The position numbers were made by a program, and so were the translations under genes. From an uncultured Eubacteriales bacterium (lineage in GTDB: Bacteria; Bacillota; Clostridia; TANB77; CAG-508), in the NCBI GenBank assembly GCA_902787685.1, contig CADAHH010000011.1:1-32318 (forward strand): a stretch of DNA of 32,318 nucleotides, written 5' to 3'. The notes beneath the pieces are model-generated. The model was not told where the DNA came from. It ran no database searches and was given only the letters and a program-made list of their open reading frames with translations. Below, piece by piece: positions 16,151 to 22,811 of the stretch. Position 1 is the stretch's first letter, and every line of letters begins with the position of its first letter.

Positions 16151-16271
16151 AAGAAAATAACTAATCCTGTTTAACCACACATCATTTTAAAAATCCTATG
16201 GTACCCCCTTTAGGGATACCCACCATACGGATTTTTAAAAACGATGTGCTGACGCGGATTAGTTATTTCTT
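16151..16271. repeat. Nested hairpin element, copy A
   Basis: The outer stem AATAACTAATCC pairs with GGATTAGTTATT. The inner core (16166-16258) is about 90% identical to 20867-20960 and includes CTATGGTACC...GGATACCCACCATA and GCTGACGCGGA. The core folds as CACATC/GATGTG, then AAAATCC/GGATTTT, then ATGG/CCAT. The outer stem differs in sequence from that of copy B but is equally well paired. It lies between feoA and dut. A structured RNA, a terminator or a transposable hairpin are all possible. Confidence 0.8.
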
Positions 16272-16275
16272 AATT

Positions 16276-16312
16276 AATGTGCAAAAAGTACCCGGTCCCA
16301 ATTTACCAATTT
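16276..16312 (-). repeat. Inverted copy of the GGGACCGGGTACTTTTT repeat
   Basis: On the minus strand it reads AAATTGGTAAATTGGGACCG and continues GGTACTTTTTGCACATT, the best-preserved copy. With the copies upstream of feoA it forms inverted repeats bracketing feoA and hairpin copy A. Confidence 0.75.
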
Positions 16313-16317
16313 AACAC

Positions 16318-16344
16318 TTGACATTTTTTTATTAATAGTATAAA
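16318..16344 (+). promoter_or_regulatory. Candidate promoter for dut
   Basis: TTGACA (16318-16323) followed by TATAAA (16339-16344). The 15-base spacer is shorter than the 17 optimum. A second TATAAT lies at 16354-16359 without a clear -35 box. Confidence 0.4.
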
Positions 16345-16384
16345 AATAGGTAGTATAATTATTTATGAAAGAGGGAATTGAATT

Positions 16385-16852
16385 ATGGAAAAAGTTAGAG
16401 GATTTGAAATTGCTAAGGGATTTGAAGATAAAAATATTAATCTTCCTGAAAGAAAAACTAAATATTCTGCTGGTTATGATGTAGAAGCAGCAGAAGATGT
16501 TATTATACCAAGCTTCAAAAAAGGAGCTAATCCAACTCTTGTTAAAACAGGATTAAAAGCTTATATGGGAGATAATGAGTATTTAATGCTTGCAAATAGA
16601 AGCTCAAATCCTAAAAAGAAAGGGCTAATTCTAGCAAATAGTGTTGGAATTATTGATAAAGATTATTATGAAAATGAGGACAATGATGGACATTTTATGT
16701 TTGCCTTTTATAATATTAAAGAAGAAGATATCGTGATAAAAAAAGGTGAGATAGTTGGGCAAGCAATATTTATGCCATTTTTAATAGCAGATAATGATGA
16801 GGCACAGGGAACTAGAAAAGGTGGTTTTGGTTCTACTAATATAAACAAATGA
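16385..16852 (+). CDS. dut: dUTP diphosphatase
   Basis: A 155-residue trimeric-type dUTPase that hydrolyses dUTP to dUMP and pyrophosphate. Motif 1 is SAGYDVEA, motif 2 NRSSNPKKKGLI, motif 3 NSVGIIDKDYYENEDNDGHF, motif 4 KGEIVGQAIF and motif 5 RKGGFGSTN at the C-terminus, all present. The insertion ENEDNDGHFMFAFYN is as in the variant dUTPases found in many Firmicutes and phages. The start follows GAGGGAATTG. It stands alone between two structured repeats. Confidence 0.92.
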   Translation: MEKVRGFEIAKGFEDKNINLPERKTKYSAGYDVEAAEDVIIPSFKKGANPTLVKTGLKAYMGDNEYLMLANRSSNPKKKGLILANSVGIIDKDYYENEDNDGHFMFAFYNIKEEDIVIKKGEIVGQAIFMPFLIADNDEAQGTRKGGFGSTNINK

Positions 16853-16856
16853 AAAA

Positions 16857-16962
16857 CTTCGTCTTGCGTTGTTAAAATTTTATTCAAAAATCCTCATGTA
16901 CCATATGTACACTGCGGTTTTTGAATAAAATTTTGCCTAGCAATACTCGTTTTTGATTTGTT
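16857..16962. repeat. Nested hairpin element after dut
   Basis: AAAATTTTATTCAAAAA (16874-16890) pairs perfectly with 16918-16934. The enclosed loop is TCC-TCATGTACCATATGTAC-ACTGCGG, in which GTAC-CATAT-GTAC forms a small stem. The bulged TCCT and CGG next to an AT-rich stem recall the core of copies A and B. Outer flanks (GTCTTGCGTTG and CTAGCAATACTCG) pair partly. Confidence 0.7.
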
Positions 16963-17078
16963 TTAAGATTGTTATATTAGATTTTACTTGCTAAAATTTA
17001 ATTCTTTTCCAAGAAAGAAAGTTGCGGACTAAAGTAGTAGTAAATCATAACAAAATTAGAAGGGAAATGGTATTATTT

Positions 17079-18731
17079 ATGAAAATTATTCTAGATTTTT
17101 GGAAGAATCATAAAAAAGCTATTTTTGAGATAATAGCAATTTTTTTAATTGCACTTTTTTCGTTTAGTATTGCACCTAAAACACTCCAGAATGATACTTT
17201 TTATACAGTATCTATTGGTAATTTGATACAACAAAATGGTATTGATATGAAAGATCACTATTCTTGGCATAATGATTTACCGTATACATATCCTCATTGG
17301 CTTTATGATGTAATAATGAGTATTATATATAATCAATGTGGTTGGCAAGGTATATATGTATCAGTATGTGTTTTATCAATATTACTTGGTGTATTGATTT
17401 ATGAGATAAATAAAAAGCTTAATAAAAATCAAATAATTTCCTTGATTATTAGTTTGCTGTCAATGTATCTTTTGAAAAGTTATATTGCAGCAAGAGCACA
17501 ATTAGCCACATTTATAATATTTATTTGTGTGATTTATTTTATTGAAAAATTTATAGAAAATCCAAAAAAAATTAGATACTCTATAGGTATTGTAATTAGT
17601 TCCATTTTAATAGCTAACTTACATGTTGCTGTTTGGCCATTTTTATTTGTAATAAGCTTACCTTATATAGGGGAATATATTATAGCAATTTTAGCTGATA
17701 TAATTATATATAGAAAATTAGAAATACTTTATACAAAGATTGCTATTTGGCTTTCAAGAAAAAATATTGAAAAAGTTAATGAATTAAATGAAAAGATAGA
17801 ACAAATATATATTTCAAATGAGAAAAGAAAAGAATATAGAGAAAATCAAGAACCATATAAAATTACAATAAAAAGAAATAAAAATGTTAAGTGGCTGATT
17901 GTTTTAATGCTAATTTGTGCATTAACAGGTTTTCTAACACCATTAGGTACAACACCATATACATATTTATATAATACAATGCATGGAAATACAACTCAAA
18001 ATATAAATGAACATTTACCATTAACCCTAATTAATGATACACCTATATTATGCACAATAATCATATTTTTAGCGGTTTTAACATTTACAAAAACAAAAAT
18101 AAGACTTGCAGATTTATTTATGATAGGTGGGCTAACTTATTTGATGTTTAGCTCAAAGAGACAATCAACAATGTTTGTTCTTTTGGGGTCTCTGATATTA
18201 AACCGAATGATTTCGAATGCTATAGAAAAATATTCAAGTGAAAAAATTGAAGAATTATCGAAAAAATTTATTAATGTTTTTATTATAGCATTAATATCAT
18301 TACCTACTATTTATTATAGCTGTAAATATATCAAAAATAAAAGTAATGATGTTTATGTTAGTGAAAAATCATATCCTGTAAAAGCATCTGAATGGATTTT
18401 AGAAAACTTAGATGTAAATAATATAAGATTATTTAATGAATATAATTATGGTAGCTATTTATTATATAAAGGAATACCGGTTTTTATTGATTCAAGAGCA
18501 GATTTATATTCACCTGAATTTAATAAAACTAACAATGATATTTTTATAGACTTCATTAATACATCAAATATTGGAAGATACTATGGAAAAACATTTAAAG
18601 ATTATGGTATAACACACATAATATTATATAAAAATTCCAAAATAGCAATGTTAATTGATGAAACAGATAAAGGAAATTATAATAAAATATATTCTGATGA
18701 TTATTTTGTTATATATGAAATAATCAAATAG
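17079..18731 (+). CDS. Polytopic membrane protein with GT-C-like architecture
   Basis: A protein of about 550 residues with roughly 10 hydrophobic segments and a soluble C-terminal domain (about 430-550). The first extracytoplasmic loop carries DTFYTVSIGN and SWHNDLPYTYPHWLYD, an acidic loop of the kind seen in GT-C glycosyltransferases of the PMT/ArnT type. The end has LFNEYNYGSYLLYKGIPVFI and DSRADLYSPEF, a recurrent motif in bacterial membrane proteins of this type. It may transfer sugars from a lipid carrier, but the substrate is unknown. The start is uncertain: ATGs at 17067 and 17079 are 2 and 14 bases after AGAAGGG. murI follows eight bases after the stop. Confidence 0.7.
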   Translation: MKIILDFWKNHKKAIFEIIAIFLIALFSFSIAPKTLQNDTFYTVSIGNLIQQNGIDMKDHYSWHNDLPYTYPHWLYDVIMSIIYNQCGWQGIYVSVCVLSILLGVLIYEINKKLNKNQIISLIISLLSMYLLKSYIAARAQLATFIIFICVIYFIEKFIENPKKIRYSIGIVISSILIANLHVAVWPFLFVISLPYIGEYIIAILADIIIYRKLEILYTKIAIWLSRKNIEKVNELNEKIEQIYISNEKRKEYRENQEPYKITIKRNKNVKWLIVLMLICALTGFLTPLGTTPYTYLYNTMHGNTTQNINEHLPLTLINDTPILCTIIIFLAVLTFTKTKIRLADLFMIGGLTYLMFSSKRQSTMFVLLGSLILNRMISNAIEKYSSEKIEELSKKFINVFIIALISLPTIYYSCKYIKNKSNDVYVSEKSYPVKASEWILENLDVNNIRLFNEYNYGSYLLYKGIPVFIDSRADLYSPEFNKTNNDIFIDFINTSNIGRYYGKTFKDYGITHIILYKNSKIAMLIDETDKGNYNKIYSDDYFVIYEIIK

Positions 18732-18739
18732 GGGGATCT

Positions 18740-19531
18740 ATGGATAATAGACCAATAGGAGTATTTGATTCTGGTTTGGGAGGAATTACAGTATTAAATG
18801 AGTTAGAAAAAATAATGCCTAATGAAAATTATATTTATTTGGGTGACACTTTAAATTTTCCTTATGGAAATAAATCAAAAGATGATATAATTAAGTTTTC
18901 AGATTATAATACTAGTTGTTTGCTTTCACATGATGTAAAAATGATTATAATTGCTTGTGGAACTGCAACATCTCAGGCTTTAAAAATATTAGAATCTAAA
19001 TATGATACTTATATTGAAGGAATAATTTTACCTACTGTTGACTTTGTAAAAAATAAAAAAATATCTAAAATAGGTGTAATGGGAACAGTAGGTACAATCA
19101 AAAATGGGGCATGGGAAAAATATTTAAAAGAAAAGATTCCTAAAGTTGAAGTTTTTAATCAGTCATGTCCTTTACTTGCAGAATTTGCAGAAAATGGAAA
19201 AATTAGTACATCAGATGTTGTAGAAGCAATACATAATTATATGAAAATATTTAAAGAAAATAATGTTAATACAATAATACTTGGATGTACGCATTATCCT
19301 TATTTTGAAGAGGTCATAAAAAAAGAATTTGATTATAATGTAACACTGATTAATACTGGAAAAGCATTAGCTACAAAAGTATACAATTATCTAAATACAA
19401 ATAATATGTTAGCAAATAAAACAAACGCATCAACTAAAATAATTGTATCAAAGAAAGAAGAAATGTTTGAAAAATCAATAAAAAAGTTATTAAAATCAAC
19501 TAAAAAGCTTGACATTACAACTATTAATTAA
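18740..19531 (+). CDS. murI: Glutamate racemase
   Basis: A 263-residue enzyme that makes D-glutamate for peptidoglycan. IGVFDSGLGGITVLNEL opens the protein. IACGTATS contains the first catalytic cysteine and LGCTHYP the second, and YLGDTLNFPYG is also conserved. Length is normal. It starts eight bases after the membrane-protein gene with GGGGGAT as ribosome-binding site, so the two are probably co-transcribed. Confidence 0.95.
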   Translation: MDNRPIGVFDSGLGGITVLNELEKIMPNENYIYLGDTLNFPYGNKSKDDIIKFSDYNTSCLLSHDVKMIIIACGTATSQALKILESKYDTYIEGIILPTVDFVKNKKISKIGVMGTVGTIKNGAWEKYLKEKIPKVEVFNQSCPLLAEFAENGKISTSDVVEAIHNYMKIFKENNVNTIILGCTHYPYFEEVIKKEFDYNVTLINTGKALATKVYNYLNTNNMLANKTNASTKIIVSKKEEMFEKSIKKLLKSTKKLDITTIN

Positions 19532-19571
19532 TATAATGTTAAACAAGAAATCAACATATAAGGAGCTACTA

Positions 19572-20225
19572 ATGGCAGAATTTGAACTAAATGATTTTAG
19601 ACAACAATTAAGTCAAATGTCAGATGAAACATTAATACAAAAAGTAATACAAGAGCAGAATAATACAGCTTTAGACTGTTTAATAGATAGATATAAAGAT
19701 ATGGTAAGTATTAAAGCAAATAAGTTTTTTATGGTTGGATCTGAAAAAGATGATATGTTACAAGAAGGCTATATAGGTTTGTATAAAGCAGTAAAATCAT
19801 ATAATAATCAGATGCACAATTCATTTAAAACATTTGCAGGTTTATGTATTGAAAGGCAGATGATTACTGCTGTTAAAAATTCTAATCGTCAAAAGCATAT
19901 TCCTTTAAATTCTTCTGTATCATTAAATGCAGGTGCCTATGATGAAGATGGAGACACACAAGTTATTGATGTATTAGACACTAGAAAAACAGGTGAAGAT
20001 CCACTTGAAATAGTTACAAAAAAAGAATATTTTTCTGTTGTTGAAAAAGAAATTAATACAAGTCTAAGTGATTTTGAGAAGCAAGTTTTAGCACATTATA
20101 AAAATGGAGAAAGCTATTCAAAAATAGCAGAAAGTTTAAATACAAAAACAAAATCAGTAGATACTGCGATACAAAGAATAAGAAAAAAAGCTCAAAAAAT
20201 TAAAAATAAAATGGAAACAGAATAA
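19572..20225 (+). CDS. sigH: SigH-like sigma-70 family factor
   Basis: A 217-residue sigma factor with region 2 (ALDCLIDRYKDMVSIKANKFF, EKDDMLQEGYIGLYKAVKSY, FKTFAGLCIERQMITAVKNS) and region 4 (LSDFEKQVLAHYKNGESYSK, SVDTAIQRIRKKAQKI). The spacing and the LNSSVSLNA linker are as in SigH of spore formers, where it drives post-exponential genes. The start at 19572 follows AAGGAG with a six-base spacer; an upstream frame to 19509 would overlap murI. Whether this organism sporulates cannot be judged from one gene. Confidence 0.88.
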   Translation: MAEFELNDFRQQLSQMSDETLIQKVIQEQNNTALDCLIDRYKDMVSIKANKFFMVGSEKDDMLQEGYIGLYKAVKSYNNQMHNSFKTFAGLCIERQMITAVKNSNRQKHIPLNSSVSLNAGAYDEDGDTQVIDVLDTRKTGEDPLEIVTKKEYFSVVEKEINTSLSDFEKQVLAHYKNGESYSKIAESLNTKTKSVDTAIQRIRKKAQKIKNKMETE

Positions 20226-20235
20226 TAAGGAGGGA

Positions 20236-20264
20236 GGAAGTCAGAGGTAGGAGGTCAGACTTCC
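20236..20264. repeat. Purine-rich hairpin repeat before the HD gene
   Basis: GGAAGTC (20236-20242) pairs with GACTTCC (20258-20264) around AGAGGTAGGAGGTCA. The related GGAGGTCAAAGGTCGGAG stretch at 12239-12256 suggests a small dispersed repeat. No T-run follows. Confidence 0.5.
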
Positions 20265-20297
20265 TTCTTCCAACTTTCTAATGAAAGGAAAAAGAAA

Positions 20298-20852
20298 ATG
20301 AAAGAAGAATTTTTGAATTTATTAAGAAGTACAAATAGAGAAAATATTGAAGATTTAATTGAATTTATTACAAAAACTGATTTTTTTGAAGCTCCAGCTA
20401 GTACAAGATTTCATGGCTCAAGAGAACACGGATTATTAGAACATAGTTTAAAGGTATATGAGATTTTAAAATATAAAGTAGAGCACTCTGTAATTGATAT
20501 CAAAACACCACAAGAATCATTAATACTTATTGCTTTACTTCATGATTTGTGCAAAGCAAATTATTATAAAATAGATTACAGAAATGCAAAAAATGCTTTA
20601 GGAGTATGGGAGAAAGTTCCATATTATACAGTTGATGATACGATTCCATATGGCCATGGTGAAAAATCTGTAATGATGATTACAGAATACATTAAATTAA
20701 CACCCGAAGAAAAATATGCAATTCGTTGGCATATGGGACACACCGAGCCAAAAGAATTATATAATACAATTGGACTTGCCTATACAAAGTATCCGATTGC
20801 ATTATTAACTTATGAGGCGGATTTAGAGGCAACATACTTCTATGATACTTAA
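20298..20852 (+). CDS. HD-domain metal-dependent hydrolase
   Basis: A 184-residue HD superfamily protein. Metal ligands are suggested by REHGLLEHSL (residues about 48-56), the HD pair in ALLHDLCKANYY (about 88-89), GHGEKSVMM (about 119) and the later RWHMGHTEP. It is related to the HD domain of YhaM-type exonucleases but lacks an OB-fold domain, so the substrate (nucleotide, RNA or DNA end) is unknown. The start follows GAAAGGAAAA. Hairpin copy B follows the stop codon. Confidence 0.85.
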   Translation: MKEEFLNLLRSTNRENIEDLIEFITKTDFFEAPASTRFHGSREHGLLEHSLKVYEILKYKVEHSVIDIKTPQESLILIALLHDLCKANYYKIDYRNAKNALGVWEKVPYYTVDDTIPYGHGEKSVMMITEYIKLTPEEKYAIRWHMGHTEPKELYNTIGLAYTKYPIALLTYEADLEATYFYDT

Positions 20853-20856
20853 GGAA

Positions 20857-20969
20857 AAATTTTGGTCCTGTTTAACCGCACATCATTTTTTAAAATTCTA
20901 TGGTACCCCCTTTAGGGATACCCACCATACGGATTTTAAAAAACGAAATGCTGACGCGGACCAAAATTT
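20857..20969. repeat. Nested hairpin element, copy B
   Basis: The outer stem AAATTTTGGTCC (20857-20868) pairs perfectly with GGACCAAAATTT (20958-20969). The core 20867-20960 is nearly identical to that of copy A at 16166-16258. Compared with copy A, the outer stem is entirely different in sequence but still fully paired. It lies between the HD gene and hisS. Confidence 0.8.
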
Positions 20970-21036
20970 ATTAAATAGAGTAGCAATGGCGGCATTGTAT
21001 TAACAATATATTTTTATGTGAAATGAGGGATGAATT

Positions 21037-22320
21037 ATGAATAAAACTGAACCACGTACACTTCCAGGATTCATGGAATTGTTACCACAAGAACAAATAT
21101 TATTTAATCAAATTAAAGACACAATAAAAAACAATTATGAAAAATTTGGATTTTTGCCATTAGATACTCCTATTATTGAAGATTCAAATGTTTTGCTTGC
21201 AAAAGCAGGAGGAGAGACTGAAAAGCAAATATATAGATTTACCAAAGGGGATAATGATTTAAGTTTAAGATTTGACTTAACTGTACCTCTTGCAAAATAT
21301 GTTGCAAAAAATTATGGAGAATTAAGCTTCCCATTTAGAAGATATCAAATTGGAAAAGTATATAGGGGAGAAAGAGCTCAAAGAGGTAGATACAGAGAAT
21401 TTTACCAATGTGATATTGATATTATTGGAGATGGAGAGCTTTCTATAATTAATGATGCTGAGCTTACAAATGTAATTTATCATACATTTAGTGAATTAGA
21501 TTTTGGAAAATTTACAATTTGCATAAATAATAGGAAAATATTAAATGGTTTATTTGAAAGTTTAGGCCAAAAAGAAAATGCAGGAGAAATTTTACGAATA
21601 ATTGATAAGATTGAAAAAATTGGAAAAGAAGAAGTAATTAAAGAGCTTGAAGAATTAGGCGTTGAAAAAGAAAACATTGAAAAGATAATAAATTTTATTG
21701 AAATTGACGGAACAACTGATGAAAAACTATTAAAGCTTAACGAATTAGGTATTACAAATGAAGTTTTTGTCAAAGGCTTACAGGAACTAAAAGAAGTAGT
21801 TAAATATATTAGATATTTCAATGTTCCAGAAGAAAATTTCAAAATTGATTTAACAATAGCAAGAGGTTTGGATTATTATACAGGAACAGTATATGAAACA
21901 TTTTTAGATGAGTATAAATCTTTAGGAAGTATCTGTTCTGGTGGTAGATATGAAAATTTAGCAGAGTATTACACAGATAAGAAACTTCCAGGAGTTGGAA
22001 TATCAATAGGTTTAACAAGATTATTCTATCAATTAAATGAAATAAAACTAATTGAAGCAAAAAAGAAATCAATAGCAGATATTTTAATAATTTCAATGAC
22101 AGATAATTTTGAATATGTTGCAAAAGTTGCAGACAAATTTAGAAATGAAGGCAAAAATGTTCAAATATATTATGAAGATAAAAAAATAAAAGCACAATTT
22201 AAATATGCCGACAAGCTTCAAATACCATATACAATTGTAATTGGAGATGATGAGGTAAATTCTGGAACATATACAATAAAAAATATGGTAACAGGGGAAC
22301 AGATGCAGGAGAAGAGTTAA
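21037..22320 (+). CDS. hisS: Histidine-tRNA ligase
   Basis: A 427-residue class II aminoacyl-tRNA synthetase. Motif 2 is in FRRYQIGKVYRGERAQRGRYREFYQCDIDIIG. The histidine-specific signatures are ARGLDYYTGTVYE and SICSGGRYENL, and motif 3 is in GVGISIGLTRLF. The C-terminal anticodon-binding domain is about 335-427. With both the histidine motifs and the anticodon domain it is a real HisS rather than HisZ. An insertion of helical sequence (about 185-260) replaces the usual insertion domain. The phosphoribosyltransferase gene begins at the base after the stop codon. Confidence 0.94.
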   Translation: MNKTEPRTLPGFMELLPQEQILFNQIKDTIKNNYEKFGFLPLDTPIIEDSNVLLAKAGGETEKQIYRFTKGDNDLSLRFDLTVPLAKYVAKNYGELSFPFRRYQIGKVYRGERAQRGRYREFYQCDIDIIGDGELSIINDAELTNVIYHTFSELDFGKFTICINNRKILNGLFESLGQKENAGEILRIIDKIEKIGKEEVIKELEELGVEKENIEKIINFIEIDGTTDEKLLKLNELGITNEVFVKGLQELKEVVKYIRYFNVPEENFKIDLTIARGLDYYTGTVYETFLDEYKSLGSICSGGRYENLAEYYTDKKLPGVGISIGLTRLFYQLNEIKLIEAKKKSIADILIISMTDNFEYVAKVADKFRNEGKNVQIYYEDKKIKAQFKYADKLQIPYTIVIGDDEVNSGTYTIKNMVTGEQMQEKS

Positions 22321-22743
22321 ATGGAATGGAAAGATTTTAATGAAAGTATTAAAGAACTTGGAAATGTAATAAATAACAATGGATTTAAACCAGATATAAT
22401 AATAGCACTAGCTAGAGGTGGATGGATACCCACAAGATATTTGTCTGATTTGTTACATACAAAAAATATTGGAAGTATTGGAATTAAATATGAAGATGAT
22501 ACCAGAACAAAATTAATTACATATTCTAATCCTTCAATTCCTCAAGAATGTAAAAAGATTTTACTTGTAGAAGATATGCTTGAAAGTGGAAAGAGCATAA
22601 AATGGGCTTATGAATATTACTGTAATCAAGGATATGATGTAAAAACTGCATGTCTATTTATTATGAAAAAGACTGAATTTATTCCGGATTTTTATATCAA
22701 AACTATTGATGAAAAAGTAAGTTTTCCTTGGGAAGAAGAATAA
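22321..22743 (+). CDS. Phosphoribosyltransferase-family protein
   Basis: A 140-residue type I PRTase fold protein. DIIIALARGGWIPTRYLSDL is the first loop and ILLVEDMLESGKSIKWA is the PRPP-binding motif. It resembles the short xanthine/hypoxanthine PRTases related to XGPRT. Its ATG abuts the hisS TAA, so its translation is probably coupled to hisS. The substrate base is unknown. Other members of this group act on unconventional substrates. Confidence 0.8.
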   Translation: MEWKDFNESIKELGNVINNNGFKPDIIIALARGGWIPTRYLSDLLHTKNIGSIGIKYEDDTRTKLITYSNPSIPQECKKILLVEDMLESGKSIKWAYEYYCNQGYDVKTACLFIMKKTEFIPDFYIKTIDEKVSFPWEEE

Positions 22744-22776
22744 CCAAATTAACATAAAAAATATATTTGAAAAAAC

Positions 22777-22811
22777 TAGTTGTCAAAAAGGTCAGTCCCC
22801 ATTGACAACTA
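22777..22811. terminator. Hairpin between convergent PRTase and mutS2 genes
   Basis: TAGTTGTCAA (22777-22786) pairs with TTGACAACTA (22802-22811) around AAAGGTCAGTCCCCA. The right arm includes the mutS2 stop codon (CTA on plus strand), and an ATTTT tail follows on the plus strand. The loop (GGGGACTGACCTTTTTG on the minus strand) looks like a relative of the GGGACC repeats near feoA. Confidence 0.55.

Noticed and set aside
20975..21036. T-box or other riboswitch upstream of hisS
   Set aside because: The leader is about 65 bases, has no antiterminator signature, and is mostly the end of hairpin copy B.
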